Below the pieces are notes generated by a model. The model was not told the origin of the DNA. It saw only the letters and a program-made list of their open reading frames with translations, and did not search any database. A stretch of DNA of 64,000 nucleotides. It comes from Lactobacillus acidophilus. Its GTDB lineage: Bacteria; Bacillota; Bacilli; Lactobacillales; Lactobacillaceae. Shown here in pieces: positions 37,903 to 46,296 of this stretch (position 1 is the first letter of the stretch; each line of letters opens with the position of its first letter). Location: NCBI RefSeq assembly GCF_034298135.1, contig NZ_CP139575.1, positions 1,178,001 through 1,242,000 of the forward strand. Reading direction: 5' to 3'. The translations under genes were made by a program, and so were the position numbers.

Positions 37903-38559
37903 CTACTTACTTACCTTGTAAACTTTATCAAAGGGTACTCTCTTAGGAATATATACAGGATCATTTACCTCTGCATTTTTATCTACGTAACCTACTGCTA
38001 TTGCCATACCTACAAATTCATCATCTGGAATACCAGCATATTTTCTAACTAAATCTGGATAAGAAACCATTGAATGAGCTGGCATAATTCCTAACCCTCT
38101 ATTAACGGCTAGCAGCATAATACTTTGAGCAAAAATCCCTAAATCAAATACAGACCAGGCCGGTGACTTTCTGGGAATAGTTAAAAAGATAATTGCTGGT
38201 GCATTAAACATTGTTTTATTTGCATGAGAAAACAATTGTAGCTTATTTCTGAAAAAGAAACTTTGTGATGCACCCATAGTTGCCATATTGCTACTTGGAA
38301 AAGTGTCCCAATCTAAAGATAGCATAGAAGCGAAGTCTTCATGTGGCTTTATACCATCTTCATCATTTTTTATTGAAGCTTGCTTAAATTCTTCTAGTGC
38401 ATCCCCCATTAAAACGTAAGCACGCCAAGGCTGGGAATTAAGTAACGATGGTGATTGCTGTGCTTGCTTAACAATTTCAGCAATTGCTTTTTCTGGAACT
38501 TTTCTATTAGTAAATTTTCTTGTTACATGTTCATTTTGAAAAACTTCTTTGGAATTCAT
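37903..38559 (-). CDS. Nitroreductase family protein
   Basis: A 218-residue FMN-dependent reductase. The FMN region is VTRKFTNRKVPEKAI, then QSPSLLNSQPWRAYVL. The second half has SIMLLAVNRGLGIMPAHSMV and VGMAIAVGY. Physiological substrates are unknown (quinones or nitro compounds in the family). On the minus strand the small membrane gene lies 34 bp upstream of it. Confidence 0.92.
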   Translation of the reverse strand: MNSKEVFQNEHVTRKFTNRKVPEKAIAEIVKQAQQSPSLLNSQPWRAYVLMGDALEEFKQASIKNDEDGIKPHEDFASMLSLDWDTFPSSNMATMGASQSFFFRNKLQLFSHANKTMFNAPAIIFLTIPRKSPAWSVFDLGIFAQSIMLLAVNRGLGIMPAHSMVSYPDLVRKYAGIPDDEFVGMAIAVGYVDKNAEVNDPVYIPKRVPFDKVYKVSK

Positions 38560-38593
38560 TCTCTTATCCTCACTAAAAAAACAAAATATTATA

Positions 38594-38860
38594 TTATTTC
38601 TTTTCTTTTGCTAGTTTTTTTCTTTCCTGATCTTGCTTTCTCAAATAAGCATTCATTGCCATATCATTCTTTCTCATGGCCACAAAAGCTGTGATTGTAA
38701 GCGTTAATCCACCAATGCAGATTAATAATAAGCCTAGTGGAAATAAGAAATCAGCACCTTTAGGAATAAATGAGGCTTTAATCACCCAGCAAAAAATTCC
38801 AACAAGCATAAAGATAATTCCAACAATAACCGCTTTAGTATTCGGTCGATATCTCTTCAT
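38594..38860 (-). CDS. Small two-helix membrane protein, unknown
   Basis: An 88-residue protein. Two hydrophobic segments (about 10-28 and 38-60) are followed by a basic, charged C-terminal tail (RKQDQERKKLAKEKK). The family is not recognised. It precedes the nitroreductase gene and may share its transcript. Confidence 0.65.
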   Translation of the reverse strand: MKRYRPNTKAVIVGIIFMLVGIFCWVIKASFIPKGADFLFPLGLLLICIGGLTLTITAFVAMRKNDMAMNAYLRKQDQERKKLAKEKK

Positions 38861-38897
38861 AATCCGCCCTCGCTTTCTCTATCACATATATCTTAAC

Positions 38898-38933
38898 AAA
38901 AAAAGCTTAGTTTCACTTGCGTGAAGCTAAGCT
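38898..38933 (-). terminator. Terminator of the PTS EIIA gene (end of the PTS operon)
   Basis: AGCTTAG...TTCAC / GTGAA...CTAAGCT stem with a TTGC loop; T7 follows on the minus strand. It lies about 50 bp after the EIIA stop. Confidence 0.85.
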
Positions 38934-38984
38934 AAAAACCATTTTTTAACCAGTCTATATTTTTTGAGAGAGGGGAAAAGTCAA

Positions 38985-39470
38985 CTAATTAAATTCAACG
39001 GTTTGTACTGTTTGGGAATGTTCGACAGCACCCTTTTCAATCGGAGTAACTGACTTAACAATATCCATATTCGTATAGACTACGATACAACTATCATCAT
39101 ATCCTTTATCCGTGATCAATTCGAAATCCATTGTAGCTAAAGGTTGTCCCTTCTTCACTTGATCGCCTTGTTTAACGTCTACTGTAAACGGAGCACCTTC
39201 TAATTCTACTGTATCAAGTCCCAAGTGGATCAAAATTTCTAATCCCTTTTCAGTCTTAATACCAATGGCGTGCTTAGTTGGGAAAAGTGTTGTAATAGTC
39301 CCATCAACAGGAGCATAAATGTGGCTGTCTTTTGGTTTAATGGCAAAACCATCACCTAACATTTTAGTTGAGAAAACATCATCTTTTACATCAGTAATAG
39401 GCATAATATCGCCATCAACTACTGCAACTACTTCTAAACCCTTATTCTTTTTCTTAAAGAAATTAAACAT
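38985..39470 (-). CDS. PTS EIIA, glucose family (Crr-like)
   Basis: A 161-residue free-standing EIIA of the glucose type. The phosphoacceptor His82 is in EILIHLGLDTVEL, with the partner His67 in TKHAIGIKT. It accepts phosphate from HPr and would pass it to the EIIB domains of the EIICB encoded in the same operon, which lacks its own EIIA. Last gene of the operon EIICB-rpiR-membrane protein-EIIA. Confidence 0.94.
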   Translation of the reverse strand: MFNFFKKKNKGLEVVAVVDGDIMPITDVKDDVFSTKMLGDGFAIKPKDSHIYAPVDGTITTLFPTKHAIGIKTEKGLEILIHLGLDTVELEGAPFTVDVKQGDQVKKGQPLATMDFELITDKGYDDSCIVVYTNMDIVKSVTPIEKGAVEHSQTVQTVEFN

Positions 39471-39490
39471 AATTCATAACCTCTGGATTT

Positions 39491-39988
39491 CTAAAATTCA
39501 AGTAATAATATCAGTGCAAAGCAACCGATTAACAAAACGGTTGATGTAATAAGTGCTGCGCATATCACAGGATTAACATTATCTTGTGTTTTCTTTAATG
39601 CTTTTGACTTATACATTCCCAAGATAGACAAAACTACACAAAGTAAATTACCAACGCAGAGTTGTCCAACAAGTTGGCTTACCATTAAGAAACGATAAGT
39701 TTGTCTATTAGCCAAAAATTTCTTTTTATTCAGCAATAAGTAATAGCCCAGTACAAAGTCTACAATTGCAATAATTGTAGCTATTGCCACCGCAGGCTGC
39801 TTCATAATGATTGACCGCATAGATTGACCTGAAGCTCCGCCACGCATTGCTATCAATGCCCAGAAGAACAATGGGGCAATGAACAACACATATGCATACC
39901 AACTAAGAATTTTTTTGACATCTAATTGCATGCTCTTGGTCATTCGACCAAAAAAGTTTTCGACTTTTTGTTTACTCATTGCCCACAT
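39491..39988 (-). CDS. Unknown membrane protein in the PTS operon
   Basis: A 165-residue protein with about four hydrophobic segments (near 30-50, 65-85, 95-120 and 140-162). The family is not recognised. Two starts are possible: ATG at 39988, or ATG at 39979 (MSKQKVEN). Both overlap the end of rpiR, so translation is coupled. Its place between a sugar-responsive regulator and EIIA suggests a role in the same uptake system, which is inference from context only. Confidence 0.7.
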   Translation of the reverse strand: MWAMSKQKVENFFGRMTKSMQLDVKKILSWYAYVLFIAPLFFWALIAMRGGASGQSMRSIIMKQPAVAIATIIAIVDFVLGYYLLLNKKKFLANRQTYRFLMVSQLVGQLCVGNLLCVVLSILGMYKSKALKKTQDNVNPVICAALITSTVLLIGCFALILLLEF

Positions 39989-40784
39989 TAACTTTAACGT
40001 CCTCTCTTTGGCCTTGTTGCCAGGCTACATATTCACTAATAAGCAAATCGATTAAATAATATGCCAGGGTAAAAGCAACTTTACCAGTCTTAAAATCAGC
40101 ATCATCAGTGAAGGCAATAGTTGGAAAGTATATATTATGCTGCGAAAGTGAAGCCAGTTTATTTTGCATCATATTAGTAAATGAAACATATCTAAACTTG
40201 TCATTTACCAATTCCAACTTAGTAATTTCTTCATTGATTGTTTTATTATCACCTGTAAATGAGATGATGAATAAAACGTCGCCTTTTTTTGCATAGCGTC
40301 CAGCAACTTTTAATTCATCAAGCGCAGACGGCAATACTGTAGCCTGTTTACCAACTACAAAGAGTTCATGAGCTAAATATTGAGCAATTAACTCTTGTTG
40401 CCACCCAGTAGAATAAATGTAAATTGTTCCTGCATCATCTATATCACGATATAAGCTATTGAAATCCCTTTGTTTAAAATACTTAAGGACATCATTATTT
40501 ACTTTACCGAGTTCCCTTGCAAAATTATTTTCAATTTTTATTGGCTTTTTTCTTGATTCAGCTAGTTCTACTAAATCAAATTTAAGTTCACTGTAACCAC
40601 TTAAGCCCAGTTTCTTACATAAGCGAAATATTGCCGATTCGGATACATAGAGTTTTTTAGCTAATTTGGCCAGACTTAATTTGCTACAGTCCTTCGGATT
40701 ATTTAACACAAACTGAATTATCTGCTTTTCAGAATCATTTAGTTTGTTACCACTGTTATAGACCATCGATCTTAAATTTGCCAT
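39972..40784 (-). CDS. RpiR/MurR-family transcriptional regulator
   Basis: A 270-residue regulator. It has an N-terminal HTH (LSLAKLAKKLYVSESAIFRLCKKLGLSGYSELKFDL, residues about 36-72) and a C-terminal SIS sugar-phosphate-binding domain (IYIYSTGWQQEL, DVLFIISFTGDNKTI). These sense phosphosugars. It lies within the PTS operon and is the best candidate to bind the palindromes in the divergent region at 43.0-43.2 kb. A cre-like site precedes it. Confidence 0.93.
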   Translation of the reverse strand: MANLRSMVYNSGNKLNDSEKQIIQFVLNNPKDCSKLSLAKLAKKLYVSESAIFRLCKKLGLSGYSELKFDLVELAESRKKPIKIENNFARELGKVNNDVLKYFKQRDFNSLYRDIDDAGTIYIYSTGWQQELIAQYLAHELFVVGKQATVLPSALDELKVAGRYAKKGDVLFIISFTGDNKTINEEITKLELVNDKFRYVSFTNMMQNKLASLSQHNIYFPTIAFTDDADFKTGKVAFTLAYYLIDLLISEYVAWQQGQREDVKVNVGNE

Positions 40785-40828
40785 GTTACTTGTGTCCTTA
40801 TCATTTTATAATCTATATATTAATAATA

Positions 40829-40844
40829 ACACAAGCGCTTACAA
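40829..40844 (-). promoter_or_regulatory. cre-like site between the EIICB and rpiR genes
   Basis: ACACAAGCGCTTACAA, 14 of 16 matches to WTGNAANCGNWNNCAW. It lies 45 bp upstream of the rpiR start. CcpA control is inferred. Confidence 0.4.
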
Positions 40845-40845
40845 T

Positions 40846-42726
40846 TTATAGTAATTGTTTAATTTGATCAACAACTTGATCGGCATCTAATCCAACAACA
40901 ATGTCAATTTCATTGTTATCCTTATGTTGGACTTCATATGAATCTGCAATCTTCTTGAATTCAGAATCTGGAGCAACTTTCTTAGGATCAAAGACATGAG
41001 CTCTTACTCTAGTTGAGCAAGCAATTACATCTTTAATGTTTTCACCACCGCCAAGCAGGTCAACAATACCTGTTGCTCTTTCAATATATGGATTATCTGG
41101 TTCAGTTGAAACCTTTGCTTCATTACCGCTTTGTTGCATCAATTGTGTCATTTCATCAAGAACTTGTGGCACATCAAGACCTACAATAACTTGTAATGCC
41201 TTACCATGGTGAACAACATTAACAGCTTTATTTGCTTTAAAGTCTGCATCTGGTGCAACCTTACTTGGATCAGCAACAGATACACGTAATCTAGTAGCAC
41301 ATGAGCTCAATTCGGTAATGTTTGAAGGACCACCTAACAAGTCAAGGTAAGCTGTAGCTCTTGCAATGTAAGGATCATTTGCATCCTTACCTGCTGCTTT
41401 GGCAGCCATCTTCTGTTTGTATTCTTTCTTGTTAATAAGCTTAACATCCTGGTCATCAGCTTCACGTCCTGGAGTAATGTAGTTAAACTTTTCAATCATA
41501 ATCTTGAATACAAAGTAAGTAATAATACCGAAGATAATACCAACGATAAATTGCATTACATATGTTTGCCAATGGTGTTCCCAAAGTGGCAACCAGTTCA
41601 TTGATGCAATACCAATTGCACCATCTGACATAAATCCTCTTAAACCAAATGCCCACATTACAGTGTTCATAGTAGCTGATAACACTGAGTAAACGACCCA
41701 AAGTACAGGTGCGGCGAACAAATAAGTAAAGTCGATAGGTTCGGTAATACCAGCTAAAACTGAAGTTAAAGCTGCTGGAATAAGCAAAGCAGATGTTTGC
41801 TTCTTCTTATTCTTTTTAGCAGTTGCGTAAAAGGCAAGACAGATAAATGGAACTAAGAAGATCTTTTCATTACCGTAAAGTTGGAATCCTTCAACAGAAG
41901 CAATTTGTGAAAGTGGCTTTGTACTTGCTGCGTATTCTGCAAGGTGCTTTAACCAATATGGTTGAAGACCACCAGCAACTACAGCTGGACCGAATTGGAA
42001 TGGAATATATACCAAGTGGTGAAGACCGGTAGGAATCAATACACGGTTCAAGAATTGGTAAATCCAAACACCGATAAATCCACTATCTACGATGAAGTGT
42101 TGCATACCGGTGATACCCATTTGAACTTTTGGCCAACCCCAACAAGTAATGAGTGCCAAAGGAATCATTACAAAGAAACTAATTGCATAAACATAAGTTG
42201 AACCTTGGAAAGTACCAAGCCAGTCAGGTAATTTTTTGTCGAAGTATTTATTGTGTAACCATACAACGATCAAAGCAACAACCAAAGCAGCTAAGATACT
42301 AGTATCAAGAGTCTTAATACCAGCAATGTTAGTCAAACCATGGTTAGTAGAGTTAGCAACAATTTGAATCTTATCAAAATTAGGAATACCAAATGCTGCA
42401 CCCCAGTGAGTAAGCATTGCACCGATAAAGTAGTTATAAGTCAAGTAAGCAATTACTGACTCCATAGCTGCTCTACCTCTGGCTTTATTAGCTAAACCGA
42501 TTGGTAAACCTACCGTAAACAAAATACCTTCTTGGTTGAAGACAGTCCAACCACCAGCTGAAATTGTGTCCCAAACTGAATTCCATGTTGTTCCTGGATT
42601 GGCAATAGAGCCAAACAGAGTCGGGTTATTGAACAAACTTCCTAAAGCTACGACAATACCCGCAAATGAGAACAGCATAACTGGGACGAACATTGCGGCC
42701 CCAAACCGCTGGATCTTTTGCATCAT
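40846..42726 (-). CDS. PTS EIICB with duplicated EIIB domain (alpha-glucoside/glucose type)
   Basis: A 626-residue transporter. The EIIC membrane domain spans about residues 1-430 (signatures GLPIGLANKARGRAAMES and LTSVLAGITEPIDFTYLF). Two tandem EIIB domains follow, starting near residues 450 and 544, with phospho-cysteines C476 (SSCATRLR) and C570 (IACSTRVR) exactly 94 residues apart. The single-EIIB relatives are about 100 residues shorter. The overall EIIC resembles the alpha-glucoside (maltose/trehalose-like) subgroup. EIIA comes from the gene at 39 kb. Divergent HAD phosphatase, cre-like sites and RpiR point to sugar-inducible control. Confidence 0.92.
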   Translation of the reverse strand: MMQKIQRFGAAMFVPVMLFSFAGIVVALGSLFNNPTLFGSIANPGTTWNSVWDTISAGGWTVFNQEGILFTVGLPIGLANKARGRAAMESVIAYLTYNYFIGAMLTHWGAAFGIPNFDKIQIVANSTNHGLTNIAGIKTLDTSILAALVVALIVVWLHNKYFDKKLPDWLGTFQGSTYVYAISFFVMIPLALITCWGWPKVQMGITGMQHFIVDSGFIGVWIYQFLNRVLIPTGLHHLVYIPFQFGPAVVAGGLQPYWLKHLAEYAASTKPLSQIASVEGFQLYGNEKIFLVPFICLAFYATAKKNKKKQTSALLIPAALTSVLAGITEPIDFTYLFAAPVLWVVYSVLSATMNTVMWAFGLRGFMSDGAIGIASMNWLPLWEHHWQTYVMQFIVGIIFGIITYFVFKIMIEKFNYITPGREADDQDVKLINKKEYKQKMAAKAAGKDANDPYIARATAYLDLLGGPSNITELSSCATRLRVSVADPSKVAPDADFKANKAVNVVHHGKALQVIVGLDVPQVLDEMTQLMQQSGNEAKVSTEPDNPYIERATGIVDLLGGGENIKDVIACSTRVRAHVFDPKKVAPDSEFKKIADSYEVQHKDNNEIDIVVGLDADQVVDQIKQLL

Positions 42727-42956
42727 AATAATTTACCTCTGAAAAAATAAATTAATTGTTTAAACATTAACTTATTCTTTAATCTACACCTACATTATTT
42801 CGTTCAAACTAGTTGCAAGGTGCTCATACAACCAGTATTCCGAATATTACTCCTCAAAAATGATTAAGATAAAATATCTAATGATATCAGCTTAGATTTA
42901 TTTTCATCTTTGTAGTAGCTAGCTTACATTTTTATTTATACCATAGTTTTCAGCTT

Positions 42957-42973
42957 ATGTAAGCGTTTTTGCA
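42957..42973. promoter_or_regulatory. cre-like site upstream of EIICB
   Basis: ATGTAAGCGTTTTTGCA; the left half is perfect and the right half is displaced by one base. About 230 bp upstream of the EIICB start. Confidence 0.45.
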
Positions 42974-43007
42974 AAATATGAATAGGTGTTTCATTCTTTT
43001 AATCATC

Positions 43008-43033
43008 ATTTCATTTAATGAAATATATTTCAT
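43008..43033. promoter_or_regulatory. Overlapping palindromes, probable regulator operator
   Basis: ATTTCAT-TTA-ATGAAAT (43008-43024) overlaps ATGAAATATATTTCAT (43018-43033), sharing the middle half-site. Suited to a dimeric regulator such as RpiR. Confidence 0.55.
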
Positions 43034-43170
43034 GGCAACACATTAATATAGACCAATTTTTTAGTATTTTTCAGTCCTTTTGTGGCTTATGTTTAACCTT
43101 TTACTTTACATATAAACTTAGTCTGTCAAATTATATGCTAGTCAGATAGCCAATTTATCAATGCAAAATA

Positions 43171-43190
43171 TTTCATTTCATGAAATGAAA
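43171..43190. promoter_or_regulatory. 20-bp perfect palindrome, probable regulator operator
   Basis: TTTCATTTCATGAAATGAAA repeats the half-site of the 43.01-kb palindromes. It lies 67 bp before the HAD gene. Confidence 0.6.
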
Positions 43191-43221
43191 CAAATGGAGT
43201 TTTTTATTAATTAGCATTAGA

Positions 43222-43237
43222 ATGAAATCGATTACAT
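43222..43237 (+). promoter_or_regulatory. cre site upstream of the HAD phosphatase
   Basis: ATGAAATCGATTACAT matches WTGNAANCGNWNNCAW at every position. It sits 20 bp before the ATG, where CcpA would block transcription. Confidence 0.7.
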
Positions 43238-43256
43238 GATAAGGGGGGTGTCTTAT

Positions 43257-44066
43257 ATGGCAATTAAATTTATAGCGATCGATACTGATGGAACCTTGCT
43301 AAACTCAAATGGAGAAATCTTACCTAGCACCAGAATAGCTATTAAACATGCTTTAGATAAGGGAATAAAAGTTGCCCTTTGTTCTGGACGTCCTATTGCT
43401 GGTTTACAGCATTTTATGAAAGAGTTAGGAATTGAAGGCCCAGAACAATATGCAATCACATTAAATGGGGCAATTACTAGAACTGCAGACGGCAAGATAA
43501 TGACCGAAGATCTTGTTTCAAATGAGTTTTATCGTAAGATGACAGACTTTGGAAAGCAAAACCATATTCCTTTCAATGTGGTTTCGCCAAATTCAGAAAT
43601 TATTACTAGCGATCATGATGTAGATTTTATGGTATATCTACAAGCTTATGAAAATACTGCAACTTTGTATATCCGTGAACCTGATGATTTTGCTTCTGAT
43701 TTTGAAGTTGCAAAGGGATGCTTTGTTGGTAAGAGTGAACTATTAGATCAATGGGAAGAAAAAATTCACCAAGAATTTGGCAATGATTTATATATTGTTC
43801 GAGCAGATGATCATTTTCTTGAATTACTTAACCCTAAAGTAAATAAAGGTAACGGTTTAAAAGAATTAACTGAAAAACTTGGTATAAATCGTGATGAAGT
43901 AATGGCAATCGGGGATGCTGGTAATGATATCAGTATGTTCGATTTTGCTGGCATCGCAGTTTGCATGGGTAATGGCAGTGAAGAAGCAAAAAAGCATGCT
44001 GATTATGTCACCACCTCTAACGATAATGATGGCATCAACAATGCTTTAAATCATTTTATAGAATAA
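43257..44066 (+). CDS. HAD-family phosphatase, Cof type (YidA-like)
   Basis: A 269-residue sugar-phosphatase-type HAD protein. The nucleophile motif is DTDGTLL (D9, D11), motif II SGRP, and motif IV GDAGNDISMF. The large C2 cap lies between. The ATG at 43257 is set by AAGGGGGGTG. It is divergent from the PTS EIICB under shared palindromes and a cre site, so it may dephosphorylate excess sugar phosphate or the imported sugar's phosphate (inference). Confidence 0.92.
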   Translation: MAIKFIAIDTDGTLLNSNGEILPSTRIAIKHALDKGIKVALCSGRPIAGLQHFMKELGIEGPEQYAITLNGAITRTADGKIMTEDLVSNEFYRKMTDFGKQNHIPFNVVSPNSEIITSDHDVDFMVYLQAYENTATLYIREPDDFASDFEVAKGCFVGKSELLDQWEEKIHQEFGNDLYIVRADDHFLELLNPKVNKGNGLKELTEKLGINRDEVMAIGDAGNDISMFDFAGIAVCMGNGSEEAKKHADYVTTSNDNDGINNALNHFIE

Positions 44067-44204
44067 CAAACATGGAGTTTAGCCGAGGACTCTATGTTTA
44101 GCAATTGGCTTTACATACGAAATTTATCCGTTTAAAAATTTTCTGTGCAGCTTAGCTTTGAAGATATACATAAATAAATGCAAATATTTCACAAAAGGCG
44201 AAAA

Positions 44205-44235
44205 AATAGGACCTAGCATCAACTAAGTCCTATTT
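44205..44235 (-). terminator. Terminator overlapping the end of the CPBP gene
   Basis: AATAGGAC...TAG / CTA...GTCCTATT stem with a CATCAA loop; the minus strand continues into T6. The CPBP stop codon lies in the loop. Confidence 0.7.
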
Positions 44236-45412
44236 GCCATTCATTCGTTTTCAATTTTTCATCAATATTTTCATCCATAACTTGCTTTCTCTTACCTGTC
44301 ATCATCCAGACGGCAATAGCTACTGGCACCAGAACTAATACAAATGAGCTGACCCAATCACTAAGCGTACCAGACCAAACCTGTGCTTTAACTCCACCAT
44401 TAACTGCATAATTAAGAAAATCGATCCCGAAGTGATACAACATGGCTAGCCATAATTTACCAGTATATAAATACATAATTGCGAAAACTAAGCCCAGTGC
44501 TGCGGCATAGACAGCTTGGTTTAGCGTAGCCGCAAAAGCTTGACCACCCAAATTAGTAAAATGTAGTAAACCAAAGAATATGGCACTGACAATCAAAGCA
44601 ATTTGAACCCGATATCTACTATAAGCAAAACCAGCAATCAAAGCTAAAATCGTTAAATAGCGGTTAGTTTCCTCAAAGACCCCTGCTTCTATTGCTCTAC
44701 AAAATGACACCCAAGTTGGTTTTAGCGGAGCAAGATCTGGTTTTAATAAAATTTCTCCTAGACTATTTCCTTGACCGCAAAATTCTGCCCAGAAGGCGAA
44801 AATAAGACAAAATAGTACCAACCAAATTAAAGTTACGTTTGACCCCTGCCATTTCAAATCGGGATTAAAACTAAAGCTCCACCTTTTTGCAATTAATATT
44901 GCAGCTAAAAAGGTAGCGATTGCTGCCATTAAGCCTGAAGTAATTAAAACATTAATTCCCTGGGGCTTTAATTCAATTACAGTAGATGATAAAAGTACCA
45001 TGTTGAAATAACATACTGCAATTAATCGTCCAAGCCAATTTCTCAATTGTCCAATTGCTACAACTGCAACCGGTAAGTCCATCACCAGTAAAATTAAACT
45101 AAAAACGATCGTAATGAACATTTTAAAAATGACATGCTGCAAAATATTTCTAAAAAGTATGTACCACGTAATCGACAAAATTGCTGGCATTAATACAATT
45201 GCCAGCCAATTTGCTGCCACTGTCCATTTGTCTGAATGCCGCTTGAGTAAATCAAACACAAAGACAAGTACTGGCAAAACACTAGCTGCAATACATAATC
45301 CTGCTGTAGCTGATTTTCCTTTACTAATATTAAAGATTGCCATTCCCCACCAAACTAGGATAACGATGGCAGTTTCATACCTAAATCCAAAATCCCACTT
45401 TTTTAAGTTCAT
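44219..45412 (-). CDS. CPBP (CAAX-like) intramembrane protease
   Basis: A protein of about 397 residues with many membrane helices and an Abi/CPBP domain. Motif 1 is EETNRY (near residue 250), motif 2 is FFGLLHFTNLGG, and motif 3 is YHFGIDFLNY. In lactobacilli such proteases occur in bacteriocin loci as immunity or peptide-processing proteins (PlnI/PlnP-like). The start is uncertain: ATG 45412, or GTG 45427 which falls inside the GAGGTG ribosome site. It follows the LytTR two-component genes and has its own LytTR-like operator, so it is a probable target of that system. Confidence 0.88.
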   Translation of the reverse strand: MNLKKWDFGFRYETAIVILVWWGMAIFNISKGKSATAGLCIAASVLPVLVFVFDLLKRHSDKWTVAANWLAIVLMPAILSITWYILFRNILQHVIFKMFITIVFSLILLVMDLPVAVVAIGQLRNWLGRLIAVCYFNMVLLSSTVIELKPQGINVLITSGLMAAIATFLAAILIAKRWSFSFNPDLKWQGSNVTLIWLVLFCLIFAFWAEFCGQGNSLGEILLKPDLAPLKPTWVSFCRAIEAGVFEETNRYLTILALIAGFAYSRYRVQIALIVSAIFFGLLHFTNLGGQAFAATLNQAVYAAALGLVFAIMYLYTGKLWLAMLYHFGIDFLNYAVNGGVKAQVWSGTLSDWVSSFVLVLVPVAIAVWMMTGKRKQVMDENIDEKLKTNEWQIGLS

Positions 45413-45476
45413 TTTTCTTTGCTTCACCTCAAAATTATTATCCGACTATCAGCCAAGAGCAGAAAGAGAACTTCAA

Positions 45477-45504
45477 ATTCGGTTATTTTTCATTCAAATC
45501 TGGT
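45477..45504 (-). promoter_or_regulatory. LytTR-type operator upstream of the CPBP protease gene
   Basis: On the minus strand, ACCAGAT and ACCGAAT are direct repeats 21 bp apart. A GATAAT -10 box lies exactly 34 nt downstream of the second. The same spacing occurs before the kinase gene. The left repeat overlaps the end of the response regulator gene. Confidence 0.75.
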
Positions 45505-46291
45505 AATTATTTTGCTTTAAATTGTAAGTATTGATCATGTCTTTCATCACGTGAGTAAATCGACGAGAAAACTTAATTGCATCCCCATTAGATAAAGTAA
45601 TCTCTTTTTTCTTCAAATTGATCTGGACAATATTTTTAGGATTCACCAAATATGATTGTGAGACCTTAGTCAAAAACTCATTTTGCTTATCTACACTTTT
45701 AATATCCCCTGCAAATTCGGCAGTTCCATCATTTTTAACTAATTTCAATTTATGTGGTGCCTTCGTAGTTGAAATGTAGTAAATATCATCAATATTGATA
45801 TTTTTAATAATTCTTCCCAGACGATAGGAAAAAGTCATTTTTTTACTATAATTTTCCTTTGAAATCCTTCTTACAGTATCCTGCAATGTCTCATTCAGGC
45901 GATTTTGCAAATTAGGATTACTTTTATTAATGTAATCAACTGCGCCTATTCGTCGCTCAAACGTCATTTCCATGTATTCGTTATAGGCAGTAACAAAAAT
46001 GATTTGAGCACGTGGATCTAATTGTTTAACTTGTTCAGCCAGATCGATACCATTCATTGCATTTTTTTCTTGACTCAGTTCAATATCTAAAAAATATATT
46101 CCACCGCTAATGGGATTCTCTTTCAAATACTCAATTACATCTAAAGCATTTTGCGCAATTTTGCCTATTTCTAAATCAATTTCTGTATCAGGATTATCAC
46201 CCGAGTCAACCATTGCGGCTATGCCAATTTTCAAAGCTAAATTACTGGCATGATTAAGATTGTCATCACAAATTATTACTGTATATTTCAT
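45494..46291 (-). CDS. LytTR-family response regulator (AgrA-like)
   Basis: A 265-residue regulator. The receiver domain (about 1-130) has acidic CDD at 8-10, phosphoacceptor Asp69 in YFLDIEL, and conserved Thr (FVTAYN) and Lys (INKSN). A LytTR DNA-binding domain fills about 150-255 (TFSYRLGRI, FLTKVSQSYLVNPKNI, FSRRFTHVMKDM). It pairs with the kinase 5 bp upstream. Such pairs answer peptide pheromones and control bacteriocins or virulence genes. Confidence 0.93.
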   Translation of the reverse strand: MKYTVIICDDNLNHASNLALKIGIAAMVDSGDNPDTEIDLEIGKIAQNALDVIEYLKENPISGGIYFLDIELSQEKNAMNGIDLAEQVKQLDPRAQIIFVTAYNEYMEMTFERRIGAVDYINKSNPNLQNRLNETLQDTVRRISKENYSKKMTFSYRLGRIIKNINIDDIYYISTTKAPHKLKLVKNDGTAEFAGDIKSVDKQNEFLTKVSQSYLVNPKNIVQINLKKKEITLSNGDAIKFSRRFTHVMKDMINTYNLKQNNYQI

Positions 46292-46296
46292 TTTTT

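Larger units (their letters stand above)
42727..43256. other. 530-bp divergent control region of the PTS operon and HAD phosphatase gene
   Basis: There is no gene here. The region is very AT-rich and holds two cre-like sites (near 42957 and 43222) and at least three overlapping or separate ATTTCAT/ATGAAAT palindromes (43008-43033 and 43171-43190). The rest shows no structure I can assign. Confidence 0.7.

Noticed and set aside
44069..44099. Hairpin AACATGGAGT / ACTCTATGTT after the HAD gene
   Set aside because: The stem is plausible but there is no U tract after it, so it is not called as a terminator.
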